In this document: positions 9,135 through 17,308 of the stretch, piece after piece
Layout of the letters: each line of letters opens with the position of its first letter
Numbering within the stretch: position 1 is the first letter of the stretch
Assembly: GCA_002492525.1 (NCBI GenBank)
Contig: DKZA01000039.1
Span: 86,209-150,208, forward strand
Source: Lachnospiraceae bacterium UBA7086
Lineage (GTDB): Bacteria; Bacillota; Clostridia; Lachnospirales; Lachnospiraceae
Reading direction: 5' to 3'
Length of the DNA stretch: 64,000 nucleotides
Made by a program: the position numbers and the translations under genes
Notes under the pieces: generated by a model
What the model saw: only the letters and a program-made list of their open reading frames with translations
Database searches by the model: none
What the model was told of the DNA's origin: nothing

Positions 9135-9172
9135 CCAAAAACAGAACGGTTCCCTCCGTCCTGTTTTCGGCA
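9135..9172 (-). terminator. Rho-independent terminator of the PAP2 gene
   Basis: Stem GCCAAAAACAG-AACGG / CCGT-CCTGTTTTCGGC with a short loop, followed on the minus strand by GTTTTTTAATTTTTTC. It sits 67 bases past the PAP2 stop codon. Confidence 0.85.
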
Positions 9173-9238
9173 TCCGTGCCTTTTTCAAACTATTTATCGG
9201 CATATCTGTCTGATTCCTTAACCCCATAGAATATATTT

Positions 9239-9799
9239 TTATTCGCTTTCCGATGTCTCTGGCGAAATCTTCCACAACCTTCCAACAATCCACTCTGCCA
9301 CATAACTGATCACAATACCGCTGATTATTCCGAACAGCACGTCACTGGGATAATGTACGCCCACATACAGCCTCGAAAGGGAAATGACAATTGCAAGAAT
9401 CAATGCGGGCACACCATATTTCCCTGGGAGTCTGCGGAACATAATACACGCCGCCGCAAAGGCACATCCGGAATGTCCCGATGGAAACGAAAAATCTGTG
9501 GGCTTTTTTACCAAATATGTAAGTCCCTCTATCACTTCATAAGGTCTGGTCCGGGCTACCAGATTTTTTAAAATAATATTATTGATAAGCAAGGTGCCGA
9601 TAAGCGCTGCCGTCAGCATACATCCCACTCTTCTGGTTCTGGGAAATGCCAGCAGAAGGATGGTAAGCAAAATCCAGATTGCCCCGTTATTGCCAAGCGT
9701 TGTGACAACTCTCATGATTGGGGTCAACAAAGGGTTCCTCAAAAACTCCTGAATGAAAAGCAATATGCTGCCATCCAGATGCAGTAATGATTCTATCAT
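9239..9799 (-). CDS. PAP2-family membrane phosphatase
   Basis: 186 residues with about five membrane helices and all three PAP2 phosphatase motifs: KNLVARTRP (78-86), PSGHS (106-110) and SRLYVGVHYPSD (132-143). The family dephosphorylates lipid phosphates such as undecaprenyl pyrophosphate or phosphatidic acid at the outer membrane face; the substrate here is not decidable from sequence. ATG at 9799 has GGAAAGGA about 10 bases upstream; an upstream in-frame start at 9892 is less likely. It is divergent from the glycosidase at 10027. Confidence 0.88.
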   Translation of the reverse strand: MIESLLHLDGSILLFIQEFLRNPLLTPIMRVVTTLGNNGAIWILLTILLLAFPRTRRVGCMLTAALIGTLLINNIILKNLVARTRPYEVIEGLTYLVKKPTDFSFPSGHSGCAFAAACIMFRRLPGKYGVPALILAIVISLSRLYVGVHYPSDVLFGIISGIVISYVAEWIVGRLWKISPETSESE

Positions 9800-9906
9800 A
9801 TGGACCGTCCTTTCCGAAAATGATATATTATATTTTACCATAAACATACATATCCCGGCAGATTTTTTGGACAATTCGAGTTGAAAAGCCATTTAACTTT
9901 TACTAT

Positions 9907-10008
9907 AATAAATCGAGCAAAGCACAAAAGTAATTTGCTTCGCAAATAACTTTGCGAGATCCGCTCCGCGGACTCGGATATGCGGAAGCTAGAGAAGCGC
10001 AATTTATT
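9907..10008. repeat. Hairpin-rich element between divergent PAP2 and glycosidase genes
   Basis: Bounded by similar inverted ends, AATAAATCGAGC (9907 onward) and GCGCAATTTATT (ending 10008). Inside are hairpins from ATTTGC/GCAAAT (near 9932-9947) and TCCGC/GCGGA (near 9960-9972). It overlaps where the promoter or leader of the glycosidase should be. Confidence 0.4.
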
Positions 10009-10026
10009 GAAGAAAGGGCCCAGGCA

Positions 10027-11520
10027 ATGACAGAACAATTCAAAATTTTCGAGACTGATCTTACCGGCACTGAGAAGGGAAACCCGTATGAAGATATCTG
10101 GTTAAAAGCCAGTTTCATAAACGATTCCGAAAAAATAGAAGTAAATGGATTTTACCGCGGTAATGGTAATTACAAGATTCGTTTCATGCCTTCAAAACCA
10201 GGCACATGGACTGCCGTTACACAGTCCAACGACCCCCTTTTAAATAATATTTCCTTATCCTGTACATGTGTGCCGGCAAAAGAAGGAAATCACGGCCGGG
10301 TTCTGCCCATGAGCGATATACTTCCGCAAAGTGCTGCTTCTGAAGAGAGCAAATTCCACTTTCTATATGAGGATGGTACACGGTTTCAGCCTTTTGGCAC
10401 TACGTGCTATGCCTGGATCAATCAGCCTGCCGAAATCCAGGAGCAGACGTTAGAAACTCTCAAAAGCTCTCCTTTTAACAAAGTAAGAATGTGCATCTTC
10501 CCTAAATTTTACACTTATAATACCACGAATCCCCAGTACTATGCCTTTGAAGGATGCGAGGAAAACGGGTTTGACTGGACACGTTTTAATCCCCTGTTCT
10601 GGGATAATCTGGAAAAGCGCATTGCCCAACTGGATACATTGGGAATTGAAGCCGATATTATTCTGCTGCATCCCTATGACCGATGGGGCTTCTCCAGAAT
10701 GGACCGGGAAACCGATGTATTTTATCTGAAATATGCGGTAGACCGTTTATGTCATTTTAAAAATGTATGGTGGTCGCTGGCCAATGAATATGACCTGTTG
10801 CCATGGAAATCTATTGAGGACTGGGAGTTATATGCCCGCGTCATCATGCGCCGGGATTCCTATGGACATCTTCGTTCCATCCACAACTGTATCAAAATGT
10901 ATGACCATACCCGGCCATGGATTACTCATGCAAGTATCCAGCGCGTCGATGTATATAAGACCGCTGAGTCAGTCAGCGAATGGCGGCAACTGTATCAGAA
11001 ACCAATTGTGGTAGATGAATGTTCCTACGAAGGAAATATCAATTTCGGATGGGGGAACATTACCGGTGAGGAACTGACAAGACGTTTCTGGGAAGGCTGT
11101 ATCCGTGGCGGATATCTTTCTCACGGTGAAGTTTATATTCAATACGATCAGATCTGGTGGTCACATGGCGGTAAACTGCACGGTACATGCCCGGAAAGAA
11201 TCGCTTTTTTAAAAAAGATCATGGCAGATGCTCCCGCAGATGCCGCCCCGCTTAAGCTTACCCCGGAGAATCATATGGCCAACTGGGATGTCCCCTGCCT
11301 ATGCAAAGAAGAAGATAATTCCTATTTTCTATACTATTTCGGATTCTCCAAACCCGCCTTTCGCACTTATGAACTGGCAGAGGGGTGTTGTTATGAGATT
11401 GAACTGATCGATACATGGAATATGACAATCCACAAACTGCCGGGGACCTATTCCGGAAGTATTACGATTGATATGCCGGAAAAGCAGTATATGGCTGTCC
11501 GCATGAAAAGGGTAGATTAG
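10027..11520 (+). CDS. Putative glycoside hydrolase (DUF5060/DUF4038/DUF5605 architecture)
   Basis: 497 residues, no signal peptide, so probably a cytosolic enzyme. The N-terminal beta domain (about 1-75) looks like DUF5060 (FYRGNGNYKIRFMPSKPGTW). A TIM-barrel resembling DUF4038 apiosidase-like enzymes follows from about 100, beginning RFQPFGTTCYAW. The C-terminal beta domain resembles DUF5605. Likely catalytic acids are E254 in WSLANEYD and E331 in VVDECSYEG, as in clan A glycosidases. The substrate is unknown. ATG at 10027 follows AGAAAGGG; the upstream part of the open frame is in the hairpin element and is not coding. It is one of the few plus-strand genes and stands alone, with no transporter or regulator beside it. 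Confidence 0.8.
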   Translation: MTEQFKIFETDLTGTEKGNPYEDIWLKASFINDSEKIEVNGFYRGNGNYKIRFMPSKPGTWTAVTQSNDPLLNNISLSCTCVPAKEGNHGRVLPMSDILPQSAASEESKFHFLYEDGTRFQPFGTTCYAWINQPAEIQEQTLETLKSSPFNKVRMCIFPKFYTYNTTNPQYYAFEGCEENGFDWTRFNPLFWDNLEKRIAQLDTLGIEADIILLHPYDRWGFSRMDRETDVFYLKYAVDRLCHFKNVWWSLANEYDLLPWKSIEDWELYARVIMRRDSYGHLRSIHNCIKMYDHTRPWITHASIQRVDVYKTAESVSEWRQLYQKPIVVDECSYEGNINFGWGNITGEELTRRFWEGCIRGGYLSHGEVYIQYDQIWWSHGGKLHGTCPERIAFLKKIMADAPADAAPLKLTPENHMANWDVPCLCKEEDNSYFLYYFGFSKPAFRTYELAEGCCYEIELIDTWNMTIHKLPGTYSGSITIDMPEKQYMAVRMKRVD

Positions 11521-11574
11521 TGATCAAATTAAAATCAAGTGATTGCGAAATTAAATTTATTGCTGGTTATTGAA

Positions 11575-11705
11575 ATTGTGCAAATCATATAACCAACACA
11601 GACTCGCTTTCGCTCCGTTCAAACGCAACGGTACTAGGCTCGAAAACACCTCACCAAGTACCGGCGTTTTCCAGGGTCTGCTTATGGTTATATGATTTAC
11701 ACAAT
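11575..11705. repeat. 131-bp nested inverted repeat upstream of the ABC-class ATPase
   Basis: The outer arms (11575-11595 and 11685-11705) match at 20 of 21 positions when one is reversed and complemented. Just inside, CAGAC and GTCTG extend the stem. A second inverted repeat, AAACGCAACGGTACT against AGTACCGGCGTTTT, lies within (about 11621-11670). The whole could fold as one long hairpin. It lies between the glycosidase stop and the ATPase start and does not look like a simple terminator, because no T-run follows. Confidence 0.7.
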
Positions 11706-11772
11706 AATTACAGCATTGAAATGCGTTTTACAATTACCTAAAAATAACATACCGGAAAGGAACTATAAGAAC

Positions 11773-13434
11773 ATGAAAACACAGGCGGAATTACGGACAC
11801 AATTAAAGCAGATTGATCACAAAGGATACAAGGCCTATAAAGTCTTGGAGGGAGAGTACGACTTTGGAGTCTACCGTCTCTGTATCGACCACGTGCAGGG
11901 CGACCCTTTTGCTACTCCTTCCCGGGTGCGGATTGTCTATCACAACCAGGGAAATATACCCGGACAATATTTTGAGAACAAGCATCGCCGGATCGCGGTA
12001 GAAGATTATCTGCTCCGCTGCCTGCACCGTGCTCTTAGAAGCGGCGACGGCAGAGCCGCGAAGGGCTCCGGCAAGAGCGGGCTTGTGACAGCCTGCCGGG
12101 TAGGACAGGAAATTCTGGAAACCACCGCTATGCATATCAGCAAAGAGGCGATTGAAGCCCGTATTGAAGTGGGGTTCCCCGCTTTCGGGCGCACTATCGC
12201 CGCAGAGGAACTGTCCCAGATTCTTTTCCGCCAGCTTCCCGATCTGGCGCAGAAATGCTTTCGCATGGAGCCCCGCATGAAACAGGATCTGGATAAAGTA
12301 ACCGCCCTGGCGGACGACCAGCAGTTTATCCGGGAAGCCCTCTCCCAACATAACCTTGCGGCTTTTGTGGCAGACGGTTCTATTCTGCCCAGAGAAAGCG
12401 GCGTGTCGCAAAGGCCCTTGAAGGATGCCGTTGTTTTTAAAAGCCCCGACTCTCTGGCAGTCACCTTAAATCTTCCCCACAAGGGTGAGGTTCGCGGCAT
12501 GGGAATCCGCCGGGGAATTACGGTAATTGCAGGCGGCGGTTTCCACGGAAAGTCTACACTGCTAAAAGCACTGGAGCGGGGCGTATACAACCATATCGCC
12601 GGAGATGGCAGAGAACTTGTCATTACCGACGAAACCGCCTTCAAACTGCGGGCCGAAGAAAACCGCTGTATCCACGATACTGATATTTCCATGTTTATTA
12701 ATAATCTGCCCATGAAGTCGGACACCACCCGTTTCCACACGGAAAAGGCCAGCGGAAGTACCTCTCAGGCCGCCAATACCGTAGAAGCACTGGCGGCAGG
12801 CAGCACGGTGCTTTTGATCGACGAGGACACTTCCGCCACCAACTTTATGGTGCGCGACACCCGCATGGCCAAACTGGTCTCCGACGAAAAAGAACCCATT
12901 ACACCTTTTATCCGAAAGATCAGAAGTCTCTATCAGGATTTGGGCATTTCCACCATACTGGTTGCGGGAAGTTCCGGTGACTACCTTTCCGTGGCTGACA
13001 CGGTATTACAAATGGATTGCTATGAAACAAAAGATGTGACTGCGCGTGCAAAAGAACTGGCCGCAGAGTTAATCGAAGAAAAGGTACAGAAGAACGACTG
13101 GGTGAAAAAATCTGTCCGCAAAAAACAGATTGAAAAAGCAAGAACCCACGGCTGGGATACGATCAGCCTTGACAAAAACGAAATTGACCTGCGTTATCTG
13201 GAACAGATCGTAGGGGAAAGCCAGACCGCGGCCCTCGCCTATATCATGCAATATGCTCTGGATCGGCTGGCAGACGGGAAAAAGACTATTCCACAGTTGG
13301 CAAAGGAGGTTTCCGATAAACTGGAAAGAGAGGGTATTCTTGCCCTGACGCCCAGAAACTACGGGACCGGCCCCGCCGCCTATGTGAGACGGCAGGAGAT
13401 TCTGGCATGTCTGGCGAGGTATCGGATGCTGTGA
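11773..13434 (+). CDS. Predicted ATPase of the ABC class (COG3044)
   Basis: 553 residues, no membrane segment. Walker A GGGFHGKSTLL lies near 253-263 and Walker B TVLLIDEDTSATNF near 344-357, with MKSDTTRFHTEKASGSTSQA between them where an ABC signature would be. This matches the COG3044 'predicted ATPase of the ABC class' family, which is soluble and of uncertain function, not a transporter. ATG at 11773 has GGAAAGGAA upstream; an open extension to 11692 overlaps the inverted repeat and is unlikely. The 131-bp hairpin directly upstream may affect its expression. Confidence 0.85.
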   Translation: MKTQAELRTQLKQIDHKGYKAYKVLEGEYDFGVYRLCIDHVQGDPFATPSRVRIVYHNQGNIPGQYFENKHRRIAVEDYLLRCLHRALRSGDGRAAKGSGKSGLVTACRVGQEILETTAMHISKEAIEARIEVGFPAFGRTIAAEELSQILFRQLPDLAQKCFRMEPRMKQDLDKVTALADDQQFIREALSQHNLAAFVADGSILPRESGVSQRPLKDAVVFKSPDSLAVTLNLPHKGEVRGMGIRRGITVIAGGGFHGKSTLLKALERGVYNHIAGDGRELVITDETAFKLRAEENRCIHDTDISMFINNLPMKSDTTRFHTEKASGSTSQAANTVEALAAGSTVLLIDEDTSATNFMVRDTRMAKLVSDEKEPITPFIRKIRSLYQDLGISTILVAGSSGDYLSVADTVLQMDCYETKDVTARAKELAAELIEEKVQKNDWVKKSVRKKQIEKARTHGWDTISLDKNEIDLRYLEQIVGESQTAALAYIMQYALDRLADGKKTIPQLAKEVSDKLEREGILALTPRNYGTGPAAYVRRQEILACLARYRML

Positions 13435-13452
13435 CAAATAGGGGAGTAAACA

Positions 13453-13493
13453 TTGAAATAAGACGTTGCCTATTTGACAGCGTCTTATTTCAA
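13453..13493. terminator. Convergent hairpin between the ATPase and the PBECR4 gene
   Basis: Perfect 13-bp stem TTGAAATAAGACG / CGTCTTATTTCAA with a 15-base loop. The right arm contains the TAA stop and last codons of the minus-strand gene. No long T-run on either side, so its efficiency is uncertain. Confidence 0.6.
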
Positions 13494-14069
13494 TTTATCA
13501 ATAAAAACTTCCTCTGTATCATTTAATATGTTGATTTTTGATCTGTATAGCCAATAAGACCTTATCCCCTTATACTCCGCACTTGGATTCACAAAGAAAG
13601 AGCAAATGCAATATGTATCTGATTTTGAACGTTTTCTTATAAAGATATACGCCTCTTTATGATTTACAATACTTTTGATCATAAAATCAGCTTTAATTAG
13701 CGAGTATCTATTCATATTCTTTACATACTTGAAAATCGTATTGTTGGATTCTATATATTCACATAAATATTGCAAACCATAAATCCTATCTTTTACATTT
13801 GCATAGCTGTCATTAACTTTCAAATAATTCACACTATTGCTCAATATATCATCATTAATCTTCCCAGAATCAATCTTGCTAAATAACTGTTTCGCCGATT
13901 TTGGAATATCAATGTCTGATAAATACTGGAAGCCTGCCAAATGGTGAAAGTCCCGTTCATCAAACACAAGTAAAATATCAAACAGTTTTTTACTATATGA
14001 TATAATAAAATGATATTGATAATCAAGCAGTTCCCTAAATGCATTTAAAGCATTAGAAATAGTTGGCAT
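13485..14069 (-). CDS. PBECR4-like nuclease-fold protein (Barnase/EndoU/Colicin/RelE-like superfamily)
   Basis: 194 residues. The central pattern DILLVFDERDFHHLAGFQYL and the later SNNTIFKYVKNMNRYSLIKADF and EAYIFIRKR resemble the PBECR4 group, a family of small nuclease-like or toxin-like proteins defined in phages and mobile elements. The assignment is from memory of the pattern, so catalytic activity is inferred. The gene is AT-rich compared with uvrA and the ATPase, suggesting acquisition. ATG at 14069 follows AAGGGAATAG. A promoter, a structured leader and a terminator lie directly upstream (14095-14325), so expression probably depends on readthrough. No protein antitoxin is encoded beside it. 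Confidence 0.6.
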   Translation of the reverse strand: MPTISNALNAFRELLDYQYHFIISYSKKLFDILLVFDERDFHHLAGFQYLSDIDIPKSAKQLFSKIDSGKINDDILSNSVNYLKVNDSYANVKDRIYGLQYLCEYIESNNTIFKYVKNMNRYSLIKADFMIKSIVNHKEAYIFIRKRSKSDTYCICSFFVNPSAEYKGIRSYWLYRSKINILNDTEEVFIDKLK

Positions 14070-14094
14070 CTTCTATTCCCTTTTGTATATAAAA

Positions 14095-14120
14095 ATAGAA
14101 GAGCCAAAAGACTCTTCTAT
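14095..14120 (-). terminator. Terminator or attenuator just before the PBECR4 gene
   Basis: Perfect 9-bp stem ATAGAAGAG / CTCTTCTAT with an 8-base loop, followed on the minus strand by TTTTTATAT. It ends about 20 bases before the PBECR4 ribosome binding site, the position of an attenuator. Confidence 0.8.
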
Positions 14121-14290
14121 AGTAAGGACTTTCTTTCGGTTTGTAACCTGAGATGGGCTTTGGTAAATCCTCATACCCTTATAGACCTCCATGCAAACCG
14201 CTTCCCATCACGGCGTACACTTCACCAGCCAATCTAAGCAGTCATATTTTCGCTGCATTTTACGATTTTAAGGAATCCATATAATTCCTT
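14121..14290 (-). ncRNA. Candidate structured leader RNA upstream of the PBECR4 gene
   Basis: The stretch between uvrA and the PBECR4 gene has no convincing gene. On the minus strand it can form an AAGGAAT/ATTCCTT hairpin near the 5' end and a long-range CGGTTTG/CAAACCG stem (about 14139-14200) enclosing a conserved-looking region, then the terminator. A candidate promoter lies at 14297-14325. It matches no riboswitch class I can recall. It could be a stand-alone small RNA, a regulatory leader or an RNA antitoxin. Confidence 0.45.
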
Positions 14291-14296
14291 ACTTAT

Positions 14297-14325
14297 AATA
14301 TATCCAAATCTCACCGAACATTCAA
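14297..14325 (-). promoter_or_regulatory. Candidate promoter for the leader RNA / PBECR4 gene
   Basis: Minus strand TTGAAT (14320-14325), 17-base spacer, TATATT (14297-14302). Confidence 0.5.
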
Positions 14326-14388
14326 CAAACAAATTATGAATATTTTGTGAACTCTCCTCATATATAAGACTTTTTATTATAAAAACCT

Positions 14389-17247
14389 CTATTTAGAAGC
14401 CCGCTCCAGCATCTTCTTCACATAGATACCGGTATAAGACTTCTGATTCTTTGCCACTTCTTCCGGCGTGCCTTCCGCAATCACAGTGCCGCCGCCGTCG
14501 CCGCCTTCCGGTCCCATATCGATGATATAATCGGCCGTCTTAATCACATCCAGATTATGCTCAATGACTACCACCGTATTGCCGCCTTCCGCCAGCTTAT
14601 GCAGAATATCCACCAGCTTATGGACGTCAGCAAAATGCAGACCCGTGGTAGGCTCATCCAGAATATAGATGGTCTTTCCGGTACTGCGTTTGCTCAGCTC
14701 GGTGGCCAGCTTAATACGCTGTGCTTCACCGCCGGAAAGTGTGGTGGAAGGCTGTCCCAGTTTCACATAAGAAAGTCCCACATCATAAAGTGTCTCTATC
14801 TTTCTGCGGATGGAAGGCAGATTTTCAAAGAAAGGCACCGCCTCTTCCACCGTCATGTCTAATACGTCAAAGATACTTTTTCCTTTATATTTGACTTCCA
14901 GTGTCTCCCGATTATAGCGCTTGCCGCCGCAGACTTCGCAGGGCACATAGACATCCGGCAGGAAATGCATCTCAATCTTAATAATGCCGTCTCCCCCGCA
15001 GGCTTCGCATCGTCCGCCCTTTACGTTGAAGCTGAATCTTCCTTTCTTATAGCCCCGAGCCTTTGCATCCTGAGTAGAGGCAAACAGATCTCTTATCTGA
15101 TCAAATACCCCCGTGTAAGTGGCCGGGTTGGAACGGGGTGTTCTGCCGATAGGAGACTGATCAATATTAATCACCTTATCCAGCTGCTCTATGCCCTGTA
15201 TGCCCTTATGCTTTCCCGGAATACATCTGGCTCTGTTCAAATCCCTTGCCAGATGTTTATAAAGAATCTCATTGACCAGAGAACTCTTACCGGAACCGGA
15301 CACACCGGTCACACAGGTCATGATGCCGGTAGGAATCTTCACGTCTATTTTCTTAAGATTATTTTCTTCCGCACCCTTTACTACAAGATATCCGGTGGGT
15401 TTTCTGCGAGTCTTCGGCACCGGAATAGACAGCTTACCGCTCAGATACTGGCCGGTAATGGACTCTTCTACCTGCATGATCTCCTGCGCTGTTCCCTGGG
15501 CCACGACCTCGCCGCCGTGGGATCCTGCACCCGGTCCGATATCTACTATATGGTCCGCCGCCAGCATGGTATCTTCATCATGTTCTACCACAATAAGAGT
15601 ATTTCCCATATCTTTCAGATTCTTAAGGGCAGCAATCAGCTTATCGTTATCTCTCTGATGCAGCCCGATACTGGGCTCATCCAGGATATAGCAGACGCCC
15701 ACCAATCCGGAACCAATCTGTGTTGCCAGACGAATCCTCTGAGACTCTCCGCCGGAAAGACTTCCTGTTGCACGGGACAAAGAAAGATAATCCAATCCCA
15801 CTTCCATTAAAAAGCCCACCCGGGCACGAATCTCCTTCAGAACACGCTTTCCGATCAGTTCCTGTGTAGGAGTCAGTTTCATTTCCCCAATAAACTCATG
15901 CAGTTTGGCAATAGAAAGAGAAGTGATTTCAAAAATATTCTTATCACAGATTGTCACTGCCAGAGATTCCTTTTTCAGACGCATACCCTTACATTCCTTA
16001 CAAGGTGTGATACGCATGAAACTCTCATACTCCTGCTTGCTCCACTCCGATCCGGTCTCCCGATATCTGCGCTCCACATTCTTGATCACGCCCTCAAAAG
16101 TAATAGGATAGACACCTTTACCTCGCTGGCCCTCATAATACACATCCACTTTTCTGTCCGTACCGTTGATGATGACATCCTGTACCTCTTGTGAAAGTTC
16201 CTCAAAAGGTGTCTCCAGACTGAACTTATATTCTCTGGCAAGCGCCTGCAGTACAGCGTTGGTAAAGCTTCCATTGTCTCCGCTGGACTGCCAGCCCAGC
16301 ACGGCAATGGCTCCGTCTTTTAAACTGACACTTCTGTCAGGTATCATCAAATCCACATCAAACTCCATCTTATATCCAAGGCCAAAACATTCCGGACAGG
16401 CTCCAAAAGGATTATTGAAGGAGAAGCTTCTTGGCTCAATTTCACTAATACTGATACCACAGTCCGGGCAGGCAAAACTCTGGCTGAAATTCACCGGTTC
16501 ACCGCCGATGATATCCAGAATCATCAACCCTTCCGCCAGGGCAAACACATTCTCCACAGAATCCGTCAGACGTCTCTCAATCCCTTCCTTGACCACCAGA
16601 CGGTCTACGATAATCTCAATGTTATGTTTGATGTTTTTTTCCAGTTTAATCTCCTCGGACAGATCATATAGATTGCCGTCCACACGCACTCTCACATAAC
16701 CGCTTTTCTTGGCGCGTTCAAATACCTTGGCATGTTCGCCTTTCCTGCCCCGCACCACCGGCGCAAGCAGCTGAATCTTTGTCCCTTCCGGAAGCTCCAT
16801 GACCTGATCCACAATCTGGTCTATGGTCTGTCTCTTAATCTCCTTGCCGCAGTTGGGACAGTGCGGAATCCCAATACGGGCATAAAGCAGGCGAAAATAA
16901 TCATAAATTTCCGTCACCGTGCCCACTGTGGATCTGGGATTGCGGTTCGTAGATTTCTGGTCAATGGATATGGCCGGAGAAAGTCCGTCGATTCGCTCCA
17001 CATTCGGTTTCTCCATCTGACCAAGGAACTGTCTCGCATAAGAAGACAGAGACTCCATATAACGTCTCTGGCCCTCCGCATAAATCGTATCAAAAGCTAG
17101 GGAGGATTTACCGGAACCGGACAATCCCGTCAACACCACAAATTCGTTTCGCGGGATATCAATATCTATCCCTTTTAAGTTATGCTCGCTGGCCCCACGA
17201 ATCTTAATATATTCCCGCGGCCTCATCTTAATCGTATCTTCCATCAT
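14389..17247 (-). CDS. uvrA: Excinuclease ABC subunit A
   Basis: 952 residues, full length. UvrA is the damage-sensing ATPase of nucleotide excision repair and loads UvrB. Two ABC modules are seen: Walker A GLSGSGKSSLA near 40 and GVSGSGKSSLV near 650, each with a signature (SGGESQRIRLA and SGGEAQRIKLA). Zinc-finger cysteines occur in CPNCGKEIKRQ, in CPDCG...CPEC and in CEACGGDG...CEVCGG. It follows uvrB by 61 bases, and the two form a uvrBA operon controlled from the SOS promoter upstream of uvrB. Confidence 0.97.
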   Translation of the reverse strand: MMEDTIKMRPREYIKIRGASEHNLKGIDIDIPRNEFVVLTGLSGSGKSSLAFDTIYAEGQRRYMESLSSYARQFLGQMEKPNVERIDGLSPAISIDQKSTNRNPRSTVGTVTEIYDYFRLLYARIGIPHCPNCGKEIKRQTIDQIVDQVMELPEGTKIQLLAPVVRGRKGEHAKVFERAKKSGYVRVRVDGNLYDLSEEIKLEKNIKHNIEIIVDRLVVKEGIERRLTDSVENVFALAEGLMILDIIGGEPVNFSQSFACPDCGISISEIEPRSFSFNNPFGACPECFGLGYKMEFDVDLMIPDRSVSLKDGAIAVLGWQSSGDNGSFTNAVLQALAREYKFSLETPFEELSQEVQDVIINGTDRKVDVYYEGQRGKGVYPITFEGVIKNVERRYRETGSEWSKQEYESFMRITPCKECKGMRLKKESLAVTICDKNIFEITSLSIAKLHEFIGEMKLTPTQELIGKRVLKEIRARVGFLMEVGLDYLSLSRATGSLSGGESQRIRLATQIGSGLVGVCYILDEPSIGLHQRDNDKLIAALKNLKDMGNTLIVVEHDEDTMLAADHIVDIGPGAGSHGGEVVAQGTAQEIMQVEESITGQYLSGKLSIPVPKTRRKPTGYLVVKGAEENNLKKIDVKIPTGIMTCVTGVSGSGKSSLVNEILYKHLARDLNRARCIPGKHKGIQGIEQLDKVINIDQSPIGRTPRSNPATYTGVFDQIRDLFASTQDAKARGYKKGRFSFNVKGGRCEACGGDGIIKIEMHFLPDVYVPCEVCGGKRYNRETLEVKYKGKSIFDVLDMTVEEAVPFFENLPSIRRKIETLYDVGLSYVKLGQPSTTLSGGEAQRIKLATELSKRSTGKTIYILDEPTTGLHFADVHKLVDILHKLAEGGNTVVVIEHNLDVIKTADYIIDMGPEGGDGGGTVIAEGTPEEVAKNQKSYTGIYVKKMLERASK

Positions 17248-17308
17248 GCAATCTCCGTTCTGTCAATGCAGCATCCTACTGCTTTAGCCCTTCCTATTAC
17301 TTTCTGTA

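Noticed and set aside
14965..15810. 281-codon open frame on the plus strand within uvrA
   Set aside because: It is antisense to the well-supported uvrA gene, has no good ribosome binding site, and reads as low-complexity His/Leu-rich sequence.
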